Below, piece after piece: positions 8,601 to 17,483 of a stretch of 64,000 bases of DNA (the stretch's first letter is position 1; every line of letters starts with the position of its first letter). Made by a program: the position numbers and the translations under genes. The notes under the pieces were generated by a model, which saw only the letters and a program-made list of their open reading frames with translations, searched no databases and was not told the origin of the DNA. The DNA is from CAZDDB01 sp963843285 (GTDB lineage: Bacteria; Acidobacteriota; HRBIN11; JAKEFK01): contig CAWJJO010000010.1 in NCBI GenBank assembly GCA_963843285.1, positions 71,781-135,780 on the forward strand, read 5' to 3'.

Positions 8601-11532
8601 CGGGTTCCGGAAGCAAAGCTTTCTTTTGCTGCAGCAGCGTATGGACCAACCTTCCACCGGGGTCGATATCTTCGCGATAGGAGGAACGCAAAATGTTTAC
8701 CTTGCCGGAAAGCAGGTACCTTTCCTGTCCTCCCTGAAACGTTAAATCGGAGCTCAGAAAGCTTCTGAAATCCTCCGGATAATTTAAGGCCACATTCTTT
8801 GCGCGTATCTGGATATCCGCTGCATTCTCCATTTTCTGATCCCAGAGGATTCGTCCGGTCGCTTCCAGCTCTCCACCACCCATGGATGCTGTCATGGTTT
8901 CAATTCGAATCCCATTTTTTTCCAGCGGCGCGATCATGCGGACTTTTTCCAGCACTATCGGATAACCTTCCAGCCGCATCTTCCCTTTCTCCAGCTCGAT
9001 GGATCCGGCGAACCGGGGTGCTTCCGAAGTTCCATCGATCACAGCTTGTGCGCGAAGATCGCCGGCGGCCCTCAAGCCAGGATAGAATTTGCTCACAATG
9101 CTCAAATCTGCGTTTGTTTTAATTTCGGAATGAAGCGCTTTGCTTTTGAGATTCCATATGCCGGATGCATTCACATCCAGCATTTCACCGGCCCGCAGAT
9201 TCACCGGCTTTAATTCGACAACGTTGTTTTTCAGCGAGATGACCACAGGGGATCCGGGCTCCAGTTTGGATTCACCGATCGCGAGATTTTCCGTCGTGAG
9301 CTGCGCAGTCCCGGACCAGGTTTCGATCCTGGATCCTTCTCCACGTCCATTCAAAACAACCTGACCGGTCCCGGATACATCCTCTCTGCTGAGCTGAAGA
9401 AGTCCCGATGCCTCCACCGCGATCGAGTGTCCGGAAAAATTGGTGCGAAAGGAACCCTCTTTGAAAATCAGGTTCTGCTGCGGCCAGCGGAGCTCCAGAT
9501 TCGGGGAGGAAATTGCGCCTGAAAGAATCGGATTCGTTATTTGCCCGCTCGCTGAAACATCAAATTGCAAAATTCCCGACCCTACGAGTACGTTAGTAAT
9601 GAGTGACAGGACCGAAAGGCTTGTTTCGCCGGAAGCTTTCAAATTCATGGGCCGGGCTTTGTCCAGGGGTAGAGTGCCGCGAATCGCGGCTACCCATTCA
9701 GCGGCTTTCAAATTTAGATTTGCATGAATCTCCTGATTTTCCAGATGGAGTGAGCTACTGGGTTCGATCTCTAGTCTGATGCCGTTTTGTTCCAATTTTG
9801 CTTGGTGAAGGACAAGGTTTGCCTTGCTGTTCCTCCATTGTGGCAACTTTCCGGAAGCTTCCAGGCTTGCGGAAATGTTTCCGGACATCTGTTGAAGAGC
9901 GCCTGGGAGGAGCGGCTGAAGCTGTTGGCTGGAGATGTTTTTCAAATCGCCGCGCAGGCTGAATTCTTTTCTGGCAATCTGGTACTCTCCTTCAACAGAC
10001 GTTGAATATTCCGGCAACGCGCCGGCGATATGAAGGATCCGTCCGTCACTTTGTAAATCGGCCGTTATGTCTCCAAGATTTATCTGGAAGGCGTTCAGTT
10101 GCGTGCCGTGAACGTTTGCTTTCAAAACCGGTTGGGAAACAGAACCTGTCAATGTTCCTGCGAATTCGATCGGTCCTGAAATTTCCTTGTGCAGCAGTTG
10201 AGCTTCCAGTTTGCCTTGTCCTTTGATCTGAATTTTGCGTGTTCCCGCCCAGTAGGATCCGTTCAGGTCTACCGAAAAATCCGGACTGAGGCCTGTGATC
10301 TTTCCGGAAATTTCTACATTCTTATATGGACCGTGCAGACGCGCATCTACTTCGTACGATCCGGGGATGCCTGCAAGATCCGGAGCGAATGGAGTCAAGT
10401 CGCGCGTGGATCCCACTCTGGCTTTCACCCGCGAGTTCAGGGAATCAGGAGTGAATTCTCCAGAAAGAATTGCGGTTGTCTTTCCAGTCGCCAGGTCGGT
10501 TCCAGTCAACATCAGTTTTCCGTTGCGAAGAGATCCTTCGAGCATTCCTTTGAGGGGAGCGCCTTTTGCATCCGCTCGCTTCAGATCAACCTGGAAAGTA
10601 GATTCACTGAGCCAGACATCTGCTCCGCCGGAATAACGCAAATGACCGCTCAGTTCTGTTGCCAGAGTTGGGATTTCCGGCAAAGATGCTGAGAGGAACG
10701 AATAGGGAACATTCCTGAACGTAAGATCGAGAACTACAGGTGAAGCGCCGGCAGCTTGAACGGCATATTCGCCCTCCAGAAAGAATGTTTCCTGCTCTCT
10801 GGTTTGCAGATTCCGGGCCTGGAGAACACCTTTGAGTTGATACTCTTCACCTGTGCCCGTGAATTCGCCTGTGGAGTGCACAGCGCCATGAATTTCCGGA
10901 ATTCGTTTGTCGAACTTTCTCACTGTGGAAGCATCCCCATCGATTTCGTATTGAAAAGCGTACTTGGGCTTTCCCTCCGTTGTTACATTGCCTCGCAACG
11001 AAAAGGACGCATCGTTGTATTTCGCTTGAAGCTGTTCCACTTTGATTTCCGATGAGGACGCAACAATCCGGCCCTGAACCTTGGTGATTTCGTACTGCTG
11101 ATAACCGGCAGATCCATTGTCGATTTGTATCTCATCCAGAAGGAATGTCCTGCCTTTCTTGCCTGATTCAGCAAGGCGGGGAAAATATTCAGGGAACACG
11201 GAGGGAGATTTCACGATGATCTTGCTTGCGTGAAATGGATCCGACCAGAGCGAAGCGATGTGTATTTCAATAGAGGTTGCTGTAAGGAAGGTATTGGCGT
11301 TTTTTTCGCCGCCGAAAATTTTCACCTCATCCGCCGTTACAACGAGTGGGAAAAAACTGTATTCGAGTTTCCCGATTTGAAGTTTTAAGCCGTATTTTTC
11401 AAGGGTCTGTTTTTCAACATATCTGGCGATTCGTGACTTTGCGGATGACGTGTGAATATAAAAGAGTAGCGCGGAGGCAAGGATCAGCAAAACCCCGGCA
11501 ATGATTGCGAACACCCTCAAAAAACGCATCAT
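5629..11532 (-). CDS. TamB-TamA fusion: AsmA/TamB-like translocation protein joined to a POTRA-Omp85 barrel
   Basis: A single 1,967-residue frame. The N-terminal membrane anchor (FLRVFAIIAGVLLILASALLF) is followed by about 1,200 residues of AsmA/TamB-like beta-rich periplasmic repeat and the TamB C-terminal domain (ILNPRMQIRLHTDVEYD, QLYSLLLTGT, FAIEPLLI). A Gly/Arg-rich linker near residue 1240 leads to POTRA-like domains (about 1265-1645) and an Omp85 barrel (about 1650-1967) with the IRGF motif in GGGDTIRGFRFEE and a C-terminal FGFGQAF. In Proteobacteria TamA (outer membrane) and TamB (inner-membrane-anchored) are separate proteins that form one complex for outer-membrane protein or lipid transport; here one chain would span both membranes. 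The start at 11532 (ATGATG) was preferred to an upstream TTG. The frame is intact over 5.9 kb, arguing against an assembly chimera. Confidence 0.85.
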   Translation of the reverse strand: MMRFLRVFAIIAGVLLILASALLFYIHTSSAKSRIARYVEKQTLEKYGLKLQIGKLEYSFFPLVVTADEVKIFGGEKNANTFLTATSIEIHIASLWSDPFHASKIIVKSPSVFPEYFPRLAESGKKGRTFLLDEIQIDNGSAGYQQYEITKVQGRIVASSSEIKVEQLQAKYNDASFSLRGNVTTEGKPKYAFQYEIDGDASTVRKFDKRIPEIHGAVHSTGEFTGTGEEYQLKGVLQARNLQTREQETFFLEGEYAVQAAGASPVVLDLTFRNVPYSFLSASLPEIPTLATELSGHLRYSGGADVWLSESTFQVDLKRADAKGAPLKGMLEGSLRNGKLMLTGTDLATGKTTAILSGEFTPDSLNSRVKARVGSTRDLTPFAPDLAGIPGSYEVDARLHGPYKNVEISGKITGLSPDFSVDLNGSYWAGTRKIQIKGQGKLEAQLLHKEISGPIEFAGTLTGSVSQPVLKANVHGTQLNAFQINLGDITADLQSDGRILHIAGALPEYSTSVEGEYQIARKEFSLRGDLKNISSQQLQPLLPGALQQMSGNISASLEASGKLPQWRNSKANLVLHQAKLEQNGIRLEIEPSSSLHLENQEIHANLNLKAAEWVAAIRGTLPLDKARPMNLKASGETSLSVLSLITNVLVGSGILQFDVSASGQITNPILSGAISSPNLELRWPQQNLIFKEGSFRTNFSGHSIAVEASGLLQLSREDVSGTGQVVLNGRGEGSRIETWSGTAQLTTENLAIGESKLEPGSPVVISLKNNVVELKPVNLRAGEMLDVNASGIWNLKSKALHSEIKTNADLSIVSKFYPGLRAAGDLRAQAVIDGTSEAPRFAGSIELEKGKMRLEGYPIVLEKVRMIAPLEKNGIRIETMTASMGGGELEATGRILWDQKMENAADIQIRAKNVALNYPEDFRSFLSSDLTFQGGQERYLLSGKVNILRSSYREDIDPGGRLVHTLLQQKKALLPEPDSISNRIRLKLDIETIRDALMDNNMGKLRASANLNVSGTVSEPLLTGRAFIREGSYLEFEGNTYTVEEASLDYRGTEILNPRMQIRLHTDVEYDLGTRTKLCDIALTVTGYMDDPKVESPHSSSCGDLDSTQLYSLLLTGTTELEDASSLFFSQQFAAFLTGAVLSDFQRSISRGLGLQTFAIEPLLIASESNPGARLTLGKRLSRDLDLAYSLSLNESTEQLWLANYRIRNNFHLRVVDDQDTFNASLRHRFQFGPGGRARSPGTSGGRRGRTTIGSVQIENETELAEQKLLDRLGKQGERYDFWTIQEGVDEIKKDLQQIGYLFPLVEIEESRGNESTIDLRIRVSGQGKRKWIVSGTEVGNSKTSEYDRWWREGFSDTSVLVQMELDLLETLRGKGFFGASVETTTESQAGTIVYRIDVNPGPEWKEGRLVFTGQTSIPSDEFQDRLRALYISRNEMISEAIHRFRELSKKIAALYAEEGFLAASSRQGEIKYDSQQGSVEVEIIMKEGSRSSVSSLALTDNQTLPDELLANLSLTPGSVYLPLKLTGDEKTVLQYYKTRGYWSARADAMVEPLPGSPHVIIRYDFETGTQARIHSVQIRGRKVTREGLIRKELKLKEGEMITEELLSEAQDRLYAMRIFESINMHLEETDEPGMYDVIVDVVEDKKYEVVYGGRYDSEEDFEGEAQLVDQNFLGTAQSVFIYGRLNRRENRYQFGYSSPSILGWNWNAFFLAERVNITELDLVQTNFTFQQQNDLPGLFELQSGYKYTRNKTTLEIPGDPVPQEFIIGISRLLATVYGDYRDNPINATHGFFVSTGLEYSPDFLGSFQTFLKSYSQFFYYRNFSRFTLASGVRLGLATTFEQQFLLTPERFFAGGGDTIRGFRFEEVGPRDEIFNEPLGGEAVLILNEEVRFPIYKWFEGVLFYDLGNVYEEITDFSFSDLRHSTGFGLRLALPYGVLARFDLGFNLDPLEDEPRTVFHFGFGQAF

Positions 11533-11747
11533 AAATCCCGGCTCGGGGGACCATCTTTTGATAGACCGCGTATGCAATCAGGGTAGCACGTTTTAACGCG
11601 AGGTAAATCTCAGTGTGAGAAATGGCGATTCGGATGGGAGAAACAAGAGTTGAGATCATAAGCGAACGCGCAAAGAAAAAGTACATTCCTCCTTTGTGAT
11701 CTTTGCGTTTTTGCGAGAAATCGAGCCAAATGCTGGTCTCGCCTTGA

Positions 11748-11753
11748 TATAAT
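11748..11753 (+). promoter_or_regulatory. -10 hexamer (TATAAT) of the kinase-propeller gene
   Basis: TATAAT ends six bases before the ATG at 11760, with no ribosome-binding site between. This is a leaderless arrangement like that of 4168-4173. Confidence 0.45.
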
Positions 11754-11759
11754 CCCTGC

Positions 11760-14360
11760 ATGGCGCTTTCTGCCGGTACACGACTTGGCCCGTATGAAGT
11801 TCTTGCGGCAATTGGCGCAGGGGGGATGGGCGAAGTATATCGCGCGCTGGATCCAAGAATCGGCCGCGAGGTGGCGATCAAAGTCTTGCCGGCGTCTTTT
11901 TCTACCGATCCTGAGCGTCTCCGGCGCTTCGAACAGGAAGCGAGGGCGACCGGAGCATTGAATCATCCGAACATATTGTCGATTTACGATGTGGGGAAAG
12001 ATGATGGCTCGCCCTATCTTGTCTGCGAATTGCTGGAAGGGCAAACGTTGCGCGAGAAGCTGCGTGCCGCGCCGGTTCCACAGCGCAAAGCGATCGAATA
12101 TGCTCTTCAGATTTCACAAGGTCTGGCCGCCGCGCATAACAAAGGAATCATCCATCGTGATCTGAAACCGGAAAACCTGTTCGTAACAACAGACGGGCGC
12201 GTCAAGATTCTGGATTTTGGTCTGGCCAAGCTCATCCAGTTCGAAGCACCGCAAAACGGACAGTCGAAGCTGGAGACTGCTGTTGCGCACTCACAGCCTG
12301 GCACTGTGTTGGGCACAGTCGGTTACATGTCGCCCGAGCAAGTGCGCGGACTGGCCTCGGATCATCGTTCCGACATTTTTTCGCTGGGCGCGATCTTGTA
12401 CGAGATGCTTTCCGGAAACGCGCTTTTCCGGCGCGAAACCGATGCAGATACGATGAGCGCCATTCTGCATGCGGAACCTCCGGAGCTTCTAAGGGCCAAT
12501 GCGAGCATCTCTCCGACACTCGATTCCCTGATTCGCCATTGCCTGGAAAAGAGCCCGGAGGAAAGATTTCAGTCGGCCCGTGATTTGGCCTTCCATCTGC
12601 AAGTGATCTCCGGACAGTCTGCGTCAACCGACACACAATTGAAGCCTGTTGCGCAACATAGAAAAACGCTTCCACGTTCTTTGCTTGTCGCGTTAGGACT
12701 GATCGCTGCAATGGCTCTTGGAATCCTGGCCGGCTTGAAACTTGGCAGGCATTCGCAGGGTCAGCCGGATTCATTTTCCCAACCGACATTCCAGCGATTA
12801 ACCTTTCAGCGCGGATACATTGCATCGGCACGGTTCGCGCCCGATGGGCATTCCGTTTTTTACGGAGCGGCCTTTAACGAAAATCCTACACAAATCTTTT
12901 CGACGCGCGTCGAAAGCCCCGAGTCACGCAACTCTGGACTGCCTTCGGCAAGGATTCTTTCCATCTCACGTTCCGGCAAAATGGCGATTCTTTTGAATCC
13001 GCGTTTCACAGCAGGATGGATGACTTCAGGCACCCTGGCCGAAGTTCCGATGGATGGCGGCAGCCCGCGCGAACTCCTTCAAGATGTGGGCGAAGCAGAG
13101 TGGACTCCTGACGGCAAAGATCTCCTGGTGGTTCGTTCGGCTCCGTACTACCGGATCGAGTTTCCCGCGGGGAAAACACTTTACCGGGCCGACGGCTGGA
13201 TTAGCGATGCCCGATTTTCACCTTCGGGAGCGGAGATCGCCTTTGTTGATCATCCGGCGTTTGGCGATAACCGCGGCTCGATTCAGATCGTCGATCTGAA
13301 AGGGAACGTACGGAAGCTCACCAATGAATTTCCTACAGCGGAGGGTCTCTACTGGAGTCCGAGTGGAACCGAAGTCTGGATCACCTCCGGCGCTGCAATG
13401 CACCGGTCTCTGATTGCCGTGGACCTCTCAGGAAAACAGCGGACTTTGTATGAATCGATTGCGGAGATCATGCTTCAAGATGTCTCTTCGAATGGAGACG
13501 CGCTGATCAGTCGCTGGAATCGAAGGCGGGAAATGCGTGCGTTGCTTGCCGGCCATGCTGCAGAATCGAATTTATCCTGGTTTGATTACTCGATTCCCCG
13601 CGATCTCAGCAATGACGGAAAGACGGTTCTTTTTGAAGAACCGGGTGATGTGTCGGGCTTTCAGTATCCAACGTACATCCGCCATACTGATGGTTCACCA
13701 CCGATTCGGCTTGGGGAAGGCGATGCCATTTCGCTTTCGCCGGACGGAAAATGGGCTCTGGTTGGTCTTTGGGGCGATCCTTTCAACCTTGCGCTTCTGC
13801 CTACCGGTTTAGGTGAGAAGAAAATCCTCGCTATGACGGGCGTGCAGCCAACCTCCGATGCCTATAACTGGTGGTTCCACGACGGCAAGCGGATTTTGAT
13901 TCGCGGAAATCAGCCGGGCCATCCCGTACGATATTGGATCTACGAATTAGAATCAGGTAAGTTGCAACCTGCTACGCCGGAAGGAGTGTCGACATATGCA
14001 ATGCCAACTCCGGATGAAAATTCTATTTTGGCTTGTTGTAAAGATCATGCTGTATGGCTCTATTCGTCGACAAGCGGAAATCCAAAGCAGGTACCTGGCC
14101 TGACCGAAAACGATGTGCCTGCCCAATGGACGCTGGACGGGCGTTCCGTCTACGTAACTCAAGGAACTGGAAATCCGTTGAATGTTTATCTGATCGATCT
14201 GGAAACGGGTCAAAGAACTATCTGGAAGCAAATTGAGCCTCCGGATCCTGCGGGGATTCTTGGAGTCGACAGTTTCCACGTTACACCGGATGGCAAGGCC
14301 TACGTTTACTCCTATCGCCGGGTGCTTTCGGACCTGTTTCTCGTCAAAGGCCTGAAATAA
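11760..14360 (+). CDS. Membrane Ser/Thr protein kinase with C-terminal TolB-like beta-propeller
   Basis: 866 residues. The Hanks-type kinase domain (about 12-280) has the Gly loop GAGGMGEVYRA, VAIKVLP lysine, HRDLKPEN catalytic loop near residue 131, LDFGLAK and YMSPEQ. One membrane helix (LLVALGLIAAMALGILAGL, about 308-328) separates it from a periplasmic beta-propeller of WD40/TolB type with repeated 'FSPSGAEIAFVD', 'LSPDGKWALV' and 'VTPDGKAYVYS' blades. This architecture is expanded in Acidobacteriota. The propeller probably senses an external ligand or partner and the kinase signals inside; the substrate is unknown. A strong hairpin terminator follows directly. Confidence 0.88.
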   Translation: MALSAGTRLGPYEVLAAIGAGGMGEVYRALDPRIGREVAIKVLPASFSTDPERLRRFEQEARATGALNHPNILSIYDVGKDDGSPYLVCELLEGQTLREKLRAAPVPQRKAIEYALQISQGLAAAHNKGIIHRDLKPENLFVTTDGRVKILDFGLAKLIQFEAPQNGQSKLETAVAHSQPGTVLGTVGYMSPEQVRGLASDHRSDIFSLGAILYEMLSGNALFRRETDADTMSAILHAEPPELLRANASISPTLDSLIRHCLEKSPEERFQSARDLAFHLQVISGQSASTDTQLKPVAQHRKTLPRSLLVALGLIAAMALGILAGLKLGRHSQGQPDSFSQPTFQRLTFQRGYIASARFAPDGHSVFYGAAFNENPTQIFSTRVESPESRNSGLPSARILSISRSGKMAILLNPRFTAGWMTSGTLAEVPMDGGSPRELLQDVGEAEWTPDGKDLLVVRSAPYYRIEFPAGKTLYRADGWISDARFSPSGAEIAFVDHPAFGDNRGSIQIVDLKGNVRKLTNEFPTAEGLYWSPSGTEVWITSGAAMHRSLIAVDLSGKQRTLYESIAEIMLQDVSSNGDALISRWNRRREMRALLAGHAAESNLSWFDYSIPRDLSNDGKTVLFEEPGDVSGFQYPTYIRHTDGSPPIRLGEGDAISLSPDGKWALVGLWGDPFNLALLPTGLGEKKILAMTGVQPTSDAYNWWFHDGKRILIRGNQPGHPVRYWIYELESGKLQPATPEGVSTYAMPTPDENSILACCKDHAVWLYSSTSGNPKQVPGLTENDVPAQWTLDGRSVYVTQGTGNPLNVYLIDLETGQRTIWKQIEPPDPAGILGVDSFHVTPDGKAYVYSYRRVLSDLFLVKGLK

Positions 14361-14363
14361 GAG

Positions 14364-14400
14364 AACGTACGGCCGGGTGGATCCTACGGCCGTACGTTTT
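14364..14400. terminator. Intrinsic terminator hairpin between convergent genes
   Basis: AACGTACGGCCG (14364-14375) and its perfect complement CGGCCGTACGTT (14387-14398) with an 11-base loop, followed by TT. It sits four bases after the kinase stop and upstream of the end of the convergent diiron gene, so it may serve both strands. Confidence 0.7.
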
Positions 14401-14426
14401 GAATGTCGCATTGCAGTCCTCGGAGT

Positions 14427-15338
14427 TTAGCAGAAAGCTGGAGCAAGTTGTTCCAGGCGTTCTTTCCATTCCGGGGACAGATAGTTGATGGTCGCAAGAA
14501 AATTTGGATGGTTCATGCCCGATCCAATATATGTCCAGCGGTTCGCCTGAAGCTGAACCTGTTCGAACTCCTTCTTATCAGCTTCATTCAGAACGCGTCC
14601 TGTTGCGCGCGAAAAACTATCCAGGTCGAATTGAACTTGCTGTGCCAAACCTTGATCGAGAAAAGTTCCCATTTCCAGGTACTCGTCGATCACTTTCGAG
14701 ATTTCTTCGGCGGTGTATTCCTTTGCCAGCTCATCAATCATCAGCGTGTCGAGTTTTGTGTGCTGCGCTTCATCGATCCAGTGGTACTTCAACAGAAGTT
14801 TGAACTGTGGATCCAGTTCTCCATTGTTGCGCACGCTGTCGATGTAGTGCCGCTGCACGAACCACTCGATGTGCAAAGTCAACAGCGCGACAGCAAGGGG
14901 ATCATGTTTCAAAACGGCTTCGGCAATCGCGCTGGGCGGTCCGATGACTTCACAAGAAGTTCCGAAGTTCTGGTCGAATTCTTCTTTGAATGATTTGAAC
15001 ATTTGAATGTGTTTTGCTTCTTCGCCGGCAAACGCGATCAATGCTCGCACTCGCTCAGAATCATCCACTGAGTAGGGACGCGCATTGTCTATCACGAATG
15101 GGAGAATGAATTCTTCCACCGTTCCGAACATGGTGAGATACGCATGCCCGCGAATTTGATTCAGGATTAGTTTCTCTTTTGCGTTTAGAAACGATAGCGA
15201 TTCCACACGCGCGAGAGATTCGGGCAAAAATGGTTTGGCGAAATCCAATTTTTTGCCCTGTCCAACAACGTCCTGAATGGTCCATCTCATTTTTTCCGAT
15301 GCTGCAAGAGCACCCTGATAACTGTAATTGTGATACAT
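14427..15338 (-). CDS. Ferritin-like diiron oxygenase (AurF/p-aminobenzoate N-oxygenase-like)
   Basis: 303 residues, almost all helical. Diiron ligand motifs are visible in order: VEEF (about residue 75), GEEAKHIQMF (about 104), HIEWFVQRHY and DEAQHTKLD (about 189), giving the E...ExxH...E...DExxH pattern of ferritin-like oxygenases. The nearest family recalled is the AurF-type diiron oxygenases; the substrate cannot be told. The start at 15338 (MYHNYSYQ) has GGAGG eight bases upstream; the longer frame to 15479 has no family resemblance. A sigma-54 promoter precedes it and a sigma-54 activator gene lies immediately upstream on the same strand, so expression is probably inducible. Confidence 0.75.
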   Translation of the reverse strand: MYHNYSYQGALAASEKMRWTIQDVVGQGKKLDFAKPFLPESLARVESLSFLNAKEKLILNQIRGHAYLTMFGTVEEFILPFVIDNARPYSVDDSERVRALIAFAGEEAKHIQMFKSFKEEFDQNFGTSCEVIGPPSAIAEAVLKHDPLAVALLTLHIEWFVQRHYIDSVRNNGELDPQFKLLLKYHWIDEAQHTKLDTLMIDELAKEYTAEEISKVIDEYLEMGTFLDQGLAQQVQFDLDSFSRATGRVLNEADKKEFEQVQLQANRWTYIGSGMNHPNFLATINYLSPEWKERLEQLAPAFC

Positions 15339-15393
15339 TTTGTTTTCCTCCATTCTTTTCTTCTGACTGTTTTCCAGCCACGCCCGCACCCAT

Positions 15394-15409
15394 AGCAAGC
15401 GAAATGCCA
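15394..15409 (-). promoter_or_regulatory. Sigma-54 (-24/-12) promoter of the diiron oxygenase gene
   Basis: On the minus strand TGGCAT-TTCGC-TTGCT matches TGGCAC-N5-TTGCA with the essential GG and GC ten bases apart. The predicted start (near 15383) lies about 45 bases before the ATG and upstream of the GGAGG site. The neighbouring regulator with a GAFTGA motif supports it. Confidence 0.65.
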
Positions 15410-15481
15410 GCGCACAAAATCTCCTTGGATCGACGAGACTCATGGAAAACGCGGCGTAATGCCTGGCGGAGAAAATCAAAA

Positions 15482-15512
15482 ATCGCGAGATTTCGTGAGA
15501 TGGAATCGCGAT
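15482..15512. promoter_or_regulatory. Candidate upstream activator site (inverted repeat)
   Basis: ATCGCGA (15482-15488) and TCGCGAT (15506-15512) form an inverted repeat about 75-115 bases upstream of the sigma-54 promoter, where enhancer-binding proteins usually bind. It is just beyond the stop of the activator gene. Confidence 0.4.
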
Positions 15513-15525
15513 ATCGTTTACTTTT

Positions 15526-17436
15526 TTAGTGTGCGCGCGGGCGGGTGATACCGAGGGCTTTCATACGGGACGTAAGTGTAGAGGGCTTTAACCCGAGAAT
15601 CTGTGCAGCTCCGCCTTTTCCGGAGATTCTCCACCCCGTAAGCTCCAGGGCGCGCACTAGATTTTTTCTTTCCATCTCTTCCATTTCTTGCGCTTTCCAA
15701 ACTTTGTTCTCCGGGGACGATTGAGCTGCGGGTTCTATTGCTGCGGAGTCCACCTCCGGCAAAGCGCGATCCAGATTGAGGTTGCCGTCTACGGACGTGA
15801 TCGCGGCCCGCTCGATGACATTTTGCAATTCACGAATATTGCCGGGCCAATGATACGCCTTCAGTCTCATTCTATGCTCCGGACTTAGCGATTTCAGCTT
15901 TCGTCCCATTTTGTGCGCGAGACTATCTGCAAACGATTGGGCCAGAAGAATTAGGTCGTCTCCGCGTTCGCGCAAAGACGGAATTTTGATTGGAAATACA
16001 TGAATGCGATAGTAAAGGTCTTCGCGGAATTTTCCTTCGCGAATGAGATCCTGAAGGTCTCGATTGGTTGCTGCAATTACACGAACGTTCACCTTGTTTG
16101 TGACTGAGCTGCCGACGCGCTCAAATTCTCCTTCCTGTAAAACGCGAAGCAATTTTGCTTGAACATCGAGTGGGAGTTCACCGATTTCATCCAGAAAAAT
16201 CGTTCCGCCATCCGCAAGATCAAATCTGCCTTGCCTTTTTTTCAGAGCGCCCGTGAACGCGCCTGCTTCGTGGCCGAAAAATTCACTTTCCATTAAGGAA
16301 GGCGGAATTGCCGCGCAATTGACTTTGATTAAAGGTTTGTCTTTTCGCGAGCTTGCCGAATGGATTGCGCGCGCAAATAACTCTTTTCCGGTGCCGGTTT
16401 CTCCCAGAATTAAAACAGTCGTATCTGTTGCCGCCACCTGATGAACTTCCCGCAACGCGCGACGCAATTCTTTGCTTTCGCCGATGACTTCACCAAAATT
16501 CTGTAGAGCATCAATCTCTTCACGCAAGTATTCGGTCTCGACCATCAGAGAGCGGATAGTTCGTTCGGCTTCGATACGGTCGTTCACGTTTCGCAGTATC
16601 AGCGTGTAGTACGTTCTTCTATGAATTTCATACCGGGATAAGGAAGCTTCGGCAGGGAATGGCGAACCATCCAGACGAATCCCTTCAAGATTTCCCGGGA
16701 TCCAGAGATACTGTTCCCCTTCAGGTCGGCTTTGCAAATCGTGAGCGAGCAAATTCAATTTCGTGCAACTATCGGCGGGCAGAAATTTCATGAAGTTCGT
16801 TCCAATTGCCTGTTCCCGTTTGCAGCCAAGTACTTTTTCCGCAGCAAGGTTGAGACCGATGATGCTTAATTCCTGATCCAGCTCGACGATCGCATCCATG
16901 GCGCTTCCGATGAGCCTGCTCAATTTTTCTTCGCGCTCTCGAACCTCGGATTCTGCGCGAAGCCGTTGTAGCTCTGCTGCAGCGCGAGCGGCAAAAATGT
17001 CAAACATTGCCCGAAGGCGAGGTTTCGCAGGCATTGGACTGCGATCCATTACAGCCATGTGTCCAAGGATCCGCCCGTTCGCATCCAGCAGCGGGACGCC
17101 CATATAACTGACGAACCCGATTTCGCGCACGTCTTTGACACCGCCAAACAGTTCCTGGACTTCAGTTGCATAATGCACCAGCCGGATATCACGAAGCACG
17201 ACTTCACAGGGAGTTCCTTCAATTTCCATTTCATAATTACGGATCATCTGGCCGTTCAGCAAGAAGGCAATGGCGCGAAAACGATTCTTTTCCGGCAAAT
17301 ATTCACTGACCCATGCTCCGGCCACATTCAGTGCCTTCGCCAGATTCAGGACTAGAGCCTCGAAGAAATGCTCGCCTGTTGTGCGAGCTGTTCCTTCTAA
17401 AATCGCTTTCAGTGCAGCATCAGGTTCGAGTTCCAT
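15526..17436 (-). CDS. Sigma-54-dependent activator with GAF and PAS sensor domains
   Basis: 636 residues. An N-terminal GAF domain (about 15-165) and a PAS domain (about 170-290, LIGSAMDAIVELDQELSI) precede the AAA+ ATPase with Walker A GETGTGKELFARAIH (about 347), the sigma-54 contact loop GAFTGALKK (about 394), Walker B GGTIFLDEIGELP and R-finger region, then a Fis-type helix-turn-helix (GGAAQILGLKPSTLTSRMK, about 610-630). It resembles FhlA/NorR-like activators that sense small molecules or redox state. The target is most likely the diiron oxygenase gene immediately downstream, which has its own -24/-12 promoter. Its own ATG is preceded at six bases by TATAAT, so its message may be leaderless. 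Confidence 0.9.
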   Translation of the reverse strand: MELEPDAALKAILEGTARTTGEHFFEALVLNLAKALNVAGAWVSEYLPEKNRFRAIAFLLNGQMIRNYEMEIEGTPCEVVLRDIRLVHYATEVQELFGGVKDVREIGFVSYMGVPLLDANGRILGHMAVMDRSPMPAKPRLRAMFDIFAARAAAELQRLRAESEVREREEKLSRLIGSAMDAIVELDQELSIIGLNLAAEKVLGCKREQAIGTNFMKFLPADSCTKLNLLAHDLQSRPEGEQYLWIPGNLEGIRLDGSPFPAEASLSRYEIHRRTYYTLILRNVNDRIEAERTIRSLMVETEYLREEIDALQNFGEVIGESKELRRALREVHQVAATDTTVLILGETGTGKELFARAIHSASSRKDKPLIKVNCAAIPPSLMESEFFGHEAGAFTGALKKRQGRFDLADGGTIFLDEIGELPLDVQAKLLRVLQEGEFERVGSSVTNKVNVRVIAATNRDLQDLIREGKFREDLYYRIHVFPIKIPSLRERGDDLILLAQSFADSLAHKMGRKLKSLSPEHRMRLKAYHWPGNIRELQNVIERAAITSVDGNLNLDRALPEVDSAAIEPAAQSSPENKVWKAQEMEEMERKNLVRALELTGWRISGKGGAAQILGLKPSTLTSRMKALGITRPRAH

Positions 17437-17442
17437 AGAGCA

Positions 17443-17448
17443 ATTATA
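17443..17448 (-). promoter_or_regulatory. -10 hexamer (TATAAT) of the sigma-54 activator gene
   Basis: On the minus strand TATAAT ends six bases before the ATG at 17436, with no room for a ribosome-binding site. This is another leaderless candidate. Confidence 0.45.
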
Positions 17449-17483
17449 CCAAGCGAGGAAACATTTCGGGATTGAGGCCTACA

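Noticed and set aside
12232..12831. 199-residue minus frame inside the kinase gene
   Set aside because: Shadow of a strongly coding gene; Arg/Ser-rich nonsense.
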